Below are positions 10,354 to 20,399 of a stretch of DNA of 64,000 nt, piece by piece. The position numbers and the translations under genes are program-made. Position 1 is the first letter of the stretch. Each line of letters begins with the position of its first letter. The notes under the pieces are model-generated. The model worked only from the letters and a program-made list of their open reading frames with translations, ran no database searches and had not been told where the DNA came from. Source of the DNA: Saposhnikovia divaricata (Eukaryota > Streptophyta > Magnoliopsida > Apiales > Apiaceae); contig CM071597.1 of assembly GCA_036435485.1 (NCBI GenBank), forward strand, positions 10,285,881 through 10,349,880, in the 5' to 3' direction.

Positions 10354-11679
10354 CTTATTCTTCAGCTCTGGAATCTTCCCCTTCGAAATTAACAGCTTCA
10401 TACCTGTTTCACTCATATGACCAAGTCTTTGGTGCCACAAAGTTGAAGACCCAATCTCATCAGCAACTGTATTTGCTTTATAGCTAGATTGTTCAACTAT
10501 GTACAACGTCCCCTTTTTCTCTCCACGAGCAACAACTAGATTCCCCTTTATAACCTTCCACTGTCCGTCTCCGAAACTAACTCGATACCCTTCCTTATCT
10601 AACTCACCCACAGATAACAACATCTTCTTCAGTCCAGGAATGTACCTTACATCTTTCAACGTCCAGCTAGTCCCCAAGGAAGTCTTGAGATTAATATCTC
10701 CCATGCCCGTAATATCCAAAATTTCATCATCAGAAAGAGGAACTTTACCAAAATTTCCAGGTCTGAAATTTAACATCAAATCCTTGCAAGGGGTAGCATG
10801 GAATGATGCACCAGAATCCATAACCCATGATTCAACCGAACATTCAACACAACAAATCAAAGCATCGTCACTCACCACCTCTTCAACTACATTAGCTGAA
10901 TTATCCTCTTTCTTCTGTCCTTTAGGAGCTGCGGGAGCCGTACACTGATTTCTGAAGTGACCTTTCTTCTGAAAATTCCAACAAACATTCTCCTTGCTAT
11001 CTTTGGACTGTCCTCTCTTCTGTGACTTCGATATGTTACGCCCCTGATTCTGCCCCCTATCGGACTTTCTGCCTCTACTCTTAGTACACAACAAGGAACC
11101 TGACGAATCTCCTGAGTTTCTCCTACGAATATCTTCTCCAAGAATCGCATCTCGAACTCCATCAAAAGTCATCTTACTGCTCCCAGATGAATTACAAATA
11201 GCAGTGACAAATCCTGACCAACTGTCAGGTAACGAGGATACCAACAATAAGGCTTGTACTTTATCATCGAATTTAATATCCACTGATGTCAATCTTGATA
11301 GGATAGAGTTAAATTCGTTCACATGATCAGCAACACAATCACCTTCATTCAATCTCGTGGCAAACAACAAGCGACACAAATATACCTTATTCGAAGCAGA
11401 CGGCTTCTCATACATATTTGATAACGCCTTGATCAATCCATAAGTTTTCGTTTCCTTGACGATATTGTAAGCAACGTTCTTCGCCAAAGTCAATCTGACA
11501 ACACCCAGAGCCTGCCTATCCAATAGCTTCCAATCTTTCTCATCCATCTTTTCTGGCTTCTTCTCCTCCAGCAGTTCGTGTAGTTTTTTCTGATACAAAT
11601 AATCTTCAATTTGCATCTTCCAAAACCTAAAATCTCTGCCATCAAATTTGTCGATCTTTACTTTCCCTTCTTCTGCCAT
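10354..11679 (-). pseudogene. copia-1 gag, protease and pre-integrase region
   Basis: An open frame from MAEEGKVKIDKFDGRDF (start ATG 11679; an upstream ATG is at 11688) through the UBN2/gag helical domain (YLYQKKLHELL, LPDSWSGF) to a CCHC zinc knuckle. Its second cysteine is replaced by phenylalanine (CWNFQKKGHFRNQC). The aspartic protease motif DSGAS follows (about residue 290), then the GAG-pre-integrase motif LWHQRLGHMS. The frame then runs into the MITE at 10350. Length up to that point is normal for the family. Confidence 0.93.
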
Positions 11680-11719
11680 CGCTCCCACTCGCCTGAAAAC
11701 CTAAGCTCTTGATACCAGT

Positions 11720-12044
11720 TGTTGAGTATACAACAACGAAAGCAAAACCCAAAGCGAATAAACAAGAACAAGAAAATAACGACAATCACACAAGACAAAG
11801 ATTTACGTGGTTCGGAAATTCCTACTCTACAAGCCGCACTAATTTTGTATTGATCTCTCACAATTGTGTTGTGTTGTTGTTACAATTACATAAGTATTTA
11901 TAAGAGAAGAAACTGGGTCAACCAATCAGCGTCTAATTCTGAAATTCCTAACTATAATCCTAATCTAATTAGAGTCAAATTCAGGAATTCCCAAGTCAAA
12001 TCAGAAACCAATTCTGAAATCTAATAGACTCCACAAACCCAACA
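11720..12044 (-). repeat. copia-1 5' LTR
   Basis: 325 bp, TGTTGAG to CAACA, next to the tRNA-Met primer site. On the minus strand it would carry the promoter. Confidence 0.93.
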
Positions 12045-12269
12045 TTTAATCCTCTACAAAACTACATCACTTTTAATCCATGTCTAATGCTACAATTAAA
12101 ACCCCCAATCTAAATCCTAATTTTGCGATTTCGTTTTTCCTATCACTTTGCAATGCTCGGTTCTCCTTCATGTTCTGAGAACGGGTATTTGAGCGAAGCA
12201 AAAAAGTGGTTATTTTGGACCACTTTTCACAAAATTTAAGGGTTTAGCAAAATTATAAATAAATATATT
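12045..12269. other. Intergenic DNA continuing the copia-1 target
   Basis: Continuation of the sequence interrupted at 7154. No coding recognised. It contains a short inverted pair around 12205-12230 (AAGTGGTTATTTTGGACCACTT). Confidence 0.5.
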
Positions 12270-12781
12270 ATTACACTTAAATGTATAAATAAATTCATTT
12301 TTTTTTTCCTAAAATATTTTCATCAAATTTCTTTTAAATTTTTATTTTATAATAGCATATTCTAAAATAACTAAGTATTTTTTCCAATGAAAACTTCTTA
12401 TTTCAATGAAAACATAAAAAGTTTTATGTTGTGACATAATTTATTGTAAAAAAATTTAAAAGTACTAGATAACTTTTTTCCCAAAATTCTTATAGTAATT
12501 TGGAGTAATACTATATATATACATTTTATAACTTTTCCATGACATTTCTTTTTAAATTTAAATCTAAGCAAAAGTTATTGAAATTGGTATGTTGATTCAT
12601 GTCAGAATGTTGTAGTTGATATAGATTTAAATAATATTTGTTATAGGTATATATTCTTTTTTTACAAAACATGTTTGGTGACTTATTTTAGATTAATTTG
12701 AAATGGTCATTTTTTGTTAAATTGTTTTTTAACTATTCTTTGTTAAATTGTATAAAATCATATATTAAAAATTACGTAGTA
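12270..12781 (+). repeat. Dispersed 0.5-kb repeat, third copy of the palindrome core
   Basis: Starts ATTACACTTAAATG and runs to ATTACGTAGTA. It is the same sequence as 42727-43205 (direct) and as about 41600-42127 (inverted), with scattered differences. Its left edge falls exactly where the inverted-repeat arms meet the central MITE, so ATTACACTT is probably a true end of a mobile or amplified unit. Confidence 0.8.
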
Positions 12782-13351
12782 CAGTGTTAGACCCTTAAGA
12801 GATTTTCATGCCCAAGTGTTGGGTGTAGAGGCGAAGGCGTGCTTGAGGTTCACGATTCTGTCTTGGGCATGAACACTAGGCGAAGTCAAGTATGGGACTT
12901 GACATAAAACCTAAGGCATTGAGATGAAGTGGGCATTTGAGGCACCTACACGGATTGGGCTTGTCTAAGGCATGAAGCATTCAACCAGGCACAGACATAG
13001 AGAATGTGGACTTGAGCAGAGGCACACTTGGGCTTAGGGGAGTCATGCAGCATGGCGCAAGGGGAAGAGAGGCAAAGCATGGGCCTGGCCAGCCCAAAGC
13101 ATTAGGCCTCCATGACATATGCGACATGGGAGAAGAGTCTTCTAGTTAAAATATAGCATTCATGTCAAATCTAAAGTTCAACATACAGTAGCTTCAACAA
13201 TTCAGAGTTACCACATTAGCAGAAAACTAAATTAGTGTCAAAAATTATCACTAAGGATTTATTTTATAAAGTTTGGTTGGAAAGAATATAGCAAGGGCAT
13301 TGAAATAAGCTAAAATGAGGTAAGAAAAAAGAGAGAAAGAAGAGAACTTAC
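12782..13351. other. Intron-side DNA downstream of the receptor kinase exon
   Basis: 12786-13130 is notably richer in G and C, with repeated words such as AGGC and GGGCTT and TTGGGC. It starts TGTTAGACCC, which could be an unclassified LTR, but I find no partner. 13135-13351 is ordinary AT-rich intron-like DNA beginning at the GTAAGT donor. The expected second kinase exon is not here. Confidence 0.45.
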
Positions 13352-15041
13352 TATGACCAGCACTGGCTAAGCTTCCATTGGAGATATAATCAGAGATAAG
13401 AAGCTTCTCATCTTTACCCCATTAGAACCCTCTAACCGTAACCAAATTCGGGTGGGGTAATTTAGAAATGGCCTTTACTTGAGTCTCAAACTCCTTCAGC
13501 TTCTCCACTCCACTCTCTTCGATCCTCCTTACAGCAAAAACAACACCATCTTCAAGCACAGCTTTGTACATTATACTCCCTCCACTTGATCCCAATATAT
13601 AAGCTAAAGCCTTCAACAATGTCTCAGCTTCTAACTTTGTCTCTCCATCCACTATCACCAAAGATTTTTCCATTGTATACTTTTTAATCTCCTCCACATT
13701 AATGTTACTTAACTTTTTATGATCTTCGCTTTCTGAGCCTGACATGTCTTCACTGGCAGTAAGGCTCGTGCAAGACCACTCTCCACACTTAGGACCAAAT
13801 TTACTAATCTCAAATGAAGTGCCCGTGCCAACAGCGGAAATGATTGCAGGCGCGGGTCCTTTCTTGTCATAACTGGCATTGGAGATAACATTTTGTTTCT
13901 TCTTCTTCAACTGATAGACATGGAGTAGTATCATGACAAGCAATCTGAGTCCAGCTAAATCAGCCACTATGATTGTAGCAATAGTGCCTGGTTTTAGTCC
14001 ATGTTGTTTCGGATTTTGACTTTGATTTGAGGATGGGCTCGAGTCGAAGTCTCTGGGAATGGCTGCAATAGCTGGAGCTGAATTGTTTGCTGTGGTGATA
14101 TTTGGAGGAGTGGTTAATGTTGAAGGAATTGAACAAATCTTTTTTAATGGTTTGCCACATAAATCAGCATTTCCCAAGAAAGACTCAGTCTTTTGGTTTG
14201 ATAAAGCTGATGATTGTGGGATTTCACCAGTAAGATTGTTGAATGAGAGATCAATGGATACATTTGCTGGCATCTTCTTTACAAAATCTAAAGGGAATGG
14301 TCCTGAGATTTTGTTGTAAGAAAGATTCAAGTACTGCAAGTTTTCACCATCAAATGCTAAAGGTAAAGATCCATTAAACATATTTGAAGATAGATCCAAG
14401 ACTTCGACGAATTGAAATCCACTAGGAACTGAGCCTGAAAAGTAGTTACTTCTCAAAGACACAACAGTGAGATTCTGTAAAGAAGTAAGACTTTCCGGGA
14501 CTTTACCGGCCAATGCATTATCAGAGAGATTAAGGACCTGAAGATTTTTTTGGCCAGGAATCAACTTTGGGAGCTCACCAGAGATGACATTGTTGGATAA
14601 AGAAAGAACTTGAAGCTCTAAAGCATTAAATAGTGAATCTGGTAAGGTACCATTCATGAAATTTGTGGACAGATCAAGAGTTCTGAGATGTTGTATTAAA
14701 CCTAAGTCTTCTGGTATAGAACCAAGAAGACTGGAGTTTGGGAGGACTAGACTCGTGACTCGAAAATTGTCGGCTGGGCTTGAGCCAACTTGGCCACAAG
14801 TTATGCAAGTCCATGAACATGGAGTTATGTCATTGTAGTTCCAATTTTCAAGAACTGATAAAGGGTCACTAAGAATGGAGTATTTAAAAGAAAGTAAGAG
14901 ATTTCCATCTAAGTCTAGAGCTGTGGAAGAAGCAAAAAGGAAGGAAAACACAGCAAGTGCAGAGTAAAGATGGTGATACACACTTCTTCTGTATGTCATC
15001 ATTCTTTGTTCTGTTTGCACATTTCTTTGTTTTGTCATCAT
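13352..15041 (-). pseudogene. LRR receptor-like kinase (At4g34220/At2g15300-like), first exon with nonsense codon
   Basis: ATG at 15041 opens a 539-codon frame. It encodes a signal peptide (about residues 22-42), the LRR N-terminal cap with LLSFKYSILSDPLSVLENWN, about seven leucine-rich repeats (residues 95-290), a Ser/Asn/Pro-rich spacer, one membrane span (about 350-378, then KKKK), a juxtamembrane region and the start of a kinase domain with a glycine-rich loop (ILGSSGGSIMYKAV). The usual VAVK lysine site reads AVRR, as in relatives of this subfamily. TAA at 13422 stops it right after HPNLVTVRGF. The same frame then resumes with WGKDEKLLISDYISNGSLAS up to a GTAAGT donor at 13351, so one codon changed recently. 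The second exon (catalytic and activation loops) is absent from the window. Confidence 0.85.
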
Positions 15042-16667
15042 TCATTCTTTGTGGCCAAAAAGAAGAAGGGGTTGTTAGAGATGAAGAGGGACAGAGAGTG
15101 AAAATGGTGGGAAGTTGTTAGAAGAGGCAGGGAGATTAAAGCTCTGTTCTGTTTATATTTAGTACTCATGAAGAGATCATGGATTTTGGTTGGAAGAAAA
15201 GATTAGAGAGGGTTAGTACAATAGTTGCTATGTGATTTGCATCAGGTGTGAGGCCTTGACGGAGAGAGCTAAAAGATTAAAAATTGAGAAAAGTTGTTGG
15301 GAGGTGCAAGAGAGTGGCAGGGGTGGAGCAGATGTCAAAATGCCTTTTGGTTTACTCTGTTTTAAGAATAATAGTCATCCTTAGAAAAATGGCCTTTTCA
15401 ATACATTTTGCAAATATAAATTGTATAGTAACTTTTTATCTAGAGGAGGGGAAGACTCAAGAACTTATAATTATCATTATGTTAAATTTATAAATACTAC
15501 ATGTGACCTTATGTTATCGAGTTTACATCAAATTTGAGTTCATTTCAACATCGAGGGAAAGATGCGATAATCGAATCCAAGTTCATTTCAACACCGGAAA
15601 TAAATCTTTATTATTAAGATTTTAAGAATGAAAACTCTTATTGTTTGTAGCCTGCAAATGGGACCATAAAATTGTAGTAATAAACTAACAGCATTGGGAA
15701 CCACAAGTGATTGTTTACTCCTTGTTCTACCGGTCTCTGCCAAAAACTCTGCTAAATACCATACAAAACTACCAGTCCTCCTTGCATAATTTATCTGAGA
15801 TACAGAGAGGAATCTTTTTATGTCTATGCTACAAGACATATTGTATGACTTGGATCCCATTTCATTTTCAGAATTGCTGCAGTTCATTCTTTTATTTTCT
15901 GACTTTTTTCCATAAACTCTACCTTTTCAGAATTTATCTGAGATTAACTTTTTTCAAATTACTATGGTTCGGCTTTCTTATTTTCTTCTTTTGGTTTTGC
16001 TGGTAGTGTTGTTCCCTTGCTAGGTCAATCTTACCTTGAAATTTGCAAAATAAATGAATTTGATGATGCCACTAATGAGTATTAAGCAAAAGGTGTAAAT
16101 TCTTAAACCTGTTGTTATTGTAGTGACGGTTCAACTCTTTTCTGATACCATGTTAAATTATTAATTCTTAAACATATTATTGTAGCGACGGTTCAACTCA
16201 TTTCTGATACCATGTTAAATTAGTATCTCTCTCAAAACTTTACAAGTGGATTTAAAACATCCACAGAGATGTTAAGATTCCGGTGCTTGTAAGAGAAGTA
16301 GCATTGGTGGAAAGACGGTACAGGTTCTCAACAAGTAGAGCATACTGCTCGATTTCAGCGATTGACTGGTGTTCAAACTGTTTCTGTTGTAAGAACTGTG
16401 TATAATCAATCTATAAACCTTATGCTAATCAATCAAGCCACTTTTACTTTTCCTTTTACTTTGTGTAACTCTTCCCTTTTCACTTTTCCTTTCTACATTT
16501 TCTAATATCAATCGAAAAATGTTCTTTTTTTTTGTTCCAGATACATAAAATGGTGACCAAAGGAAAATTTAAGAGCGTTACTTTTAATTGAGTCTCACAA
16601 CTTTTTTTCCCCTTTCTCTTCCTATCTCTAATTTGAAAACACACACACATTTATCCAAGGTTTGGAT
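15042..16667. other. Upstream region of the receptor kinase and unclassified DNA
   Basis: 15042-15290 is GA-rich and should hold the kinase leader and promoter, but I cannot place a TATA box with confidence. 15300-16080 is AT-rich without recognised coding. 16105-16220 holds a near-tandem pair containing CGGTTCAACTC and TGATACCATGTTAAATTA. On the minus strand these look like degenerate tRNA-Met primer sites (TGGTATCAGA), so an old LTR element remnant probably lies here. 16240-16430 may be a gag scrap on the minus strand (low confidence). Confidence 0.4.
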
Positions 16668-17206
16668 TGTTAGGTTAGGGGACTTACACAATCCGAGATT
16701 CACAAACCACCAATACAAAGCACACACATAACCAATCGATTAGTGGACAAGATTCACCAAAGCACGGTCAAACACTATTCATGTATTACTTCTACTTCTA
16801 TCAACAATAAGTAAAAGCAAAACAAGAACACCAAACAATATTTGACGTGGAAACACCCACGTCCCAAACTTGTATTATTAATCTTAACAATATCAATAAT
16901 ACATCAATCACTCGGTGTATCACTCACACAATACTCAAGCCAAACAATACTCAAGTATATATCAAAACATAATATGACTATGTTTATATAGCCACCCAAA
17001 ACTTAGCCACCAAGACTTACCATACTTGTTCTACAAGTCTTATCATACTTGTTATACAAGTCTTCCCATTGTTGGCACCTAATTACACAACTTAGTGATC
17101 AAGACATACCATATATAATAATTGTCTACACATACAATTATTATCTTACCATAAATATCTTGAACCACCCAAAACCCATAACATCATATTGGGTTGAAAC
17201 CCAACA
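16668..17206 (-). repeat. 3' LTR of the 16668-18273 element
   Basis: 539 bp. On the minus strand it follows the polypurine tract. Confidence 0.94.
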
Positions 17207-17735
17207 ATCCTCCCCTTCAACCCAATGCCAACATCGGATTGAACATTAACCAATCAAGCCATCGACGTCCATTCGCCAACGCCTCCCCTCGAACAAGAAT
17301 CTCCTCCTCTTGCTCCTCCAATCTTTGAGTGTCGCTAAAACCTGTATAGTGACCCTCCAAACCATCGTTCTTCACCATGAACATGTTTCCATCTACAAAA
17401 TCACGTGCATCAACCATCACGAGTGCCCTTCCACATGTTGAGTCACCCGGTCCTTGCTTTCACAATCCTTCGGCCTCCTGAAGAAAATCCTTAATTAGTA
17501 TCATCCAAACAGTTCACCTGGTTGATCAAGCCATTGAAACAATTACGATGGCCCTTCCATCTTCTTCCATCTTGATTCTGAACACATGATTGATCCACGG
17601 TGCAAGTCAACCGCCAAACCGCACGTAACTTTGTCTCCACCCTCTTTAGTAGCAATCTCCTTGTCAGCAAATCCTTTTCGAACTTTCCCTCAACCTCTTC
17701 AATAACGACTCCGAACCTTGGCTCTAGATACCACT
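17207..17735 (-). other. Short interior of the LTR element
   Basis: Holds a minus-strand open stretch of about 67 codons (17217-17420) containing RLEEQEEEILVRGEAL, which resembles no protein I know. The region may serve mainly as packaging sequence. Confidence 0.5.
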
Positions 17736-18273
17736 TGTTAGGTTAGGGGACTTACACAATCCGAGATTCACAAACCACCAATACAAAGCACACACATAAC
17801 CAATCGATTAGTTGACAAGATTCACTAAAGCACGGTCAAACACTACTCATGTATTACTTCTACTTCTATCAACAATAAGTAAAAGCAAAACAAGAACACC
17901 AAACAATATTTGACGTGGAAACACCCACGTCCCAAACTTGTATTATTAATCTTAACAATATCAATAATACATCAATCACTCGGTGTATCATTACACAATA
18001 CTCAAGCCAAACAATACTCAAGTATATATCAAATCATAATATGACTATGTTTATATAGCCACCCAAAACTTAGCCACCAAGACTTACCATACTTGTTCTA
18101 CAAGTCTTATCATACTTGTTATACAAGTCTTCCCATTCTTGGCACCTAATTACCCAACTTAGTGATCAAGACATACCATATATAATAATTGTCTACACAT
18201 ACAATTATTATCTTACCCTAAATATCTTGAACCACCCAAAACCCATAACATCATATTGGGTTGAAACCCAACA
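17736..18273 (-). repeat. 5' LTR of the 16668-18273 element
   Basis: 538 bp, next to the primer binding site on the minus strand. Confidence 0.94.
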
Positions 18274-18922
18274 TGGATGGGAGATTGTGGCCATGTAAAA
18301 GGATGAAGAAAATGCAAACAGAGACCAACGTTACAAGGGCTGAGACAGAAACAAAAGTCCAACAAATAACAACAATATCCATAAAAGTCCAACAAATAAC
18401 AACAATGTCCATAACATAAACTTTCTCGTACATGAAATAAGAAAAAAAGGTGTCGTTCATGTAATCACTTGAAAATACTTTCGACAGCAGAGGCCCAAAA
18501 CCATAAGCCTCGTGAACACAAACACAACACATATCACACAAACCAAAAACAAAATGTCTGAAGAAGATTTCATGTTGAGTCTTTCATCCAATGAAGTCTG
18601 AATTGAACAAAATTGATTTACCATCTTAGAAACGGATATTATGGAATTTTACCCAGTTACTAATTTTTTTAAGCTAGGTGATAATTCCAGATCTCGAACC
18701 GGTTCTTCCTCGCCTTTTCCAGGCTCGAAAGAGGTACAGGTTTGGTCCGACGTGATGTAGACTTTAGAATTAATTATATCCTATTTATAATTGGCGTAAG
18801 AAAGTTACATGGTAGGGTTTGGTCGTCAGATATGTCATTTCTATTCTTAAATTTTTAAATTATATTAGATAAAAATTATAAGTATTATTAAATTATATGA
18901 TTTTTTAAAAATCAGAATAAAT
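18274..18922. other. Target region of the LTR element, unclassified
   Basis: A 30-bp unit (AAAAGTCCAACAAATAACAA...) is tandemly duplicated at about 18352-18413. A minus-strand frame with several hydrophobic stretches (18251-18541) ends in the LTR. It may be a remnant of a membrane protein, but I do not recognise it. The rest is AT-rich without features. Confidence 0.35.
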
Positions 18923-18954
18923 TAGGGTTTAGGGCCCAAACCCTAAACCCTAAA
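18923..18954. repeat. Interstitial telomere-like repeats, head to head
   Basis: TAGGGTTTAGGG is followed at once by CCCAAACCCTAAACCCTAAA: plant TTTAGGG units on one strand meeting the same units on the other. The total is about four to five units. Confidence 0.85.
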
Positions 18955-19174
18955 TTCGTATACGATTTATTCTTCATTCTGAATATTTCTAAAATCGAAA
19001 ATGGAAATGTTGAATTTCAAAAGTTAAATGTTGAATCCATAAGGAAATATAGATTATATCCTTATATATAATAAGCATGAGAGGGATCTTATCCAAATTT
19101 TTGGTCTGATCACTGTACTACCAAAATCAAATGATCCATTAGATTAAAAATAGACGATCAAGATTTAATCACAT

Positions 19175-19362
19175 TAAAAAGAAAATTATAATCTAAAAAG
19201 GATATAATTAGAAAAGGTTGCATTAGAAGTGAATTTTAAAAAGAAAATTATAATCTAAAAAGTATATAATTAAAAAAAGTTGTATTAGAATTGAATTTTA
19301 AAAAGAAAATTATAATCTGAAAAAGATATAATTAAAAAAGGTTGTATTGTAATTGAATTTTA
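19175..19362 (+). repeat. Tandem repeat of about 70 bp, three units
   Basis: The unit AAAAAGAAAATTATAATCT... followed by a GTTG(C/T)ATTAGAA segment is repeated three times with small changes, inside the Helitron. Confidence 0.85.
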
Positions 19363-19709
19363 TTTATTTTTTTATTAGTAAAAAAAATTATATTTACTAT
19401 TTGGGTTTTATCTTGAGATCTAGAAATCGAATTTTTAAATTAATTCTATTCAATTTAGAAGTTCTACATTGATAATGATATTTAATGAAGAAACCTGATT
19501 AAATATTATTTAAATTATTGACATATACATTTTCGTATTTGAATATAAATATTTTTTTATTTTATAACATACTAAAATATAATTTTTTTTTATGCTAGAT
19601 CCCACGGTTTTCATCTATTTATTTTAAGATCTTTTTCGTACGGAGGACCAGACTACCGATTATCAATTTTTTGGACAAAATCAAATAGAATTTTTAAGAG
19701 CTATCTGCC

Positions 19710-19975
19710 AACAAACCCATTCAACTTTTCTCGATTTTGCATAATAACCATTATTGTTATTTTGTCACCATTTTAACCTATCTGCCTTTATAAAATTATG
19801 CATAATTTGCCAAAATAACCATAATGGTGTCAAAAAAATAACCAAAATAACCCATTGAATTTTATCGATTTTGTAAAATTTTGCATAATTTTAGAAAGGT
19901 AGATAGTTAAAATGGTGACAAAAAAACCATAATGGTCATTGTGCAAAATTGAGAAAAGTTCAATGGGTTTTTTGT
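19710..19975. repeat. Fold-back structure inside the Helitron
   Basis: The left arm (ACAAACCCATTCAACTTTTC... through AACCATTATTG and ACCATTTTAACCTATCTGCC) is mirrored by the right arm (GGTAGATAGTTAAAATGGTG... to GAAAAGTTCAATGGGTTT). Arms are about 105 bp with a loop of about 50 bp. It looks like a nested MULE-type or other fold-back MITE. Confidence 0.7.
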
Positions 19976-20399
19976 GCAAAAAATCGTCAATCTCTTCTCT
20001 TTCTTTTTTCTACGTAGATTTAATTATAAAAAACTTATTAAATCATCAATAAATTAAAGATTATTTTGTTGATTTCACGTGGGTTGTAAATCTGTAATCA
20101 TCCAAATCAAATTTTAAGAATTCAAGATAGAGTACTAATATTAAATTGAACGTGTAAAATCTTATATATATATATATATATATCAATTTTTTAACAATAA
20201 TTTGATATGTAAATTAATAACATATAAAAAATTAAAAAGTTAATATAATTATAGATATTAAAAAAGAAGCCGTGCGTCGTGCGTTGCACGGGTTATAAAC
20301 TAGTAAAATTTAAAAACTGAATATTTCTAAACCCCAAATGGAACCCGTTGAACCTTAAATAAAAACTATTTAACGCTAAAGGAAATATGGATACGCTCC

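Larger units (their letters stand above)
7155..12044 (-). mobile_element. Ty1/copia LTR retrotransposon, decayed (copia-1)
   Basis: Two LTRs (7155-7485 and 11720-12044) start TGTTGAG and end CAACA. The whole is flanked by a perfect 5-bp duplication TTTAA (7150-7154 and 12045-12049). On the minus strand the primer site, complementary to initiator tRNA-Met (TGGTATCAAGAGC, 11705-11717), follows the 11720 LTR, and a polypurine tract (AGTGGGAGATT) precedes the other LTR. Domain order gag-protease-integrase-RT-RNase H is that of Ty1/copia. Coding is broken by frameshifts and a nested MITE, so the element is not autonomous. The LTRs are still close to identical. Confidence 0.95.
16668..18273 (-). 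mobile_element. Non-autonomous LTR retrotransposon, young
   Basis: LTRs at 16668-17206 and 17736-18273 start TGTTAGGTTAGGGG and end CCCAACA. They are flanked by a perfect 5-bp duplication TGGAT (16663-16667 and 18274-18278). On the minus strand a tRNA-Met-type primer site (TGGTATCTAGAGCC, about 17720-17733) follows the 17736 LTR, and a polypurine tract (GAAGGGGAGGATT) precedes the other. The interior is only 529 bp and lacks gag-pol, so enzymes must come from a partner. The two LTRs differ at roughly ten positions in 539, which suggests a recent insertion. Confidence 0.95.
19059..20303 (+). mobile_element. Non-autonomous Helitron
   Basis: Begins TCCTTATATATAATAAG at 19059 after an A. It ends ...AACTAG at 20303 before a T, with a GC-rich hairpin (CCGTGC...GCACGG, about 20270-20292) about 11 bases before the CTAG. 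A 5' TC, a 3' hairpin plus CTRR, insertion between A and T and the absence of a target duplication are the Helitron hallmarks. The 1245-bp body has no RepHel coding. Its 5' half carries a 70-bp tandem repeat and its middle a fold-back structure. Confidence 0.85.

Noticed and set aside
6733..12222. Terminal inverted repeats of an older element around copia-1 (AAATAACCACT and its complement)
   Set aside because: Similarity is short, about 70 percent by eye, and no target duplication was found.
12786..13135. An LTR starting TGTTAGACCC
   Set aside because: No second copy, primer site or polypurine tract could be found near it.
15588..16006. Two overlapping frames of 99 codons on opposite strands
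   Set aside because: Neither has a recognised motif, splice context or biased composition; probably chance frames.
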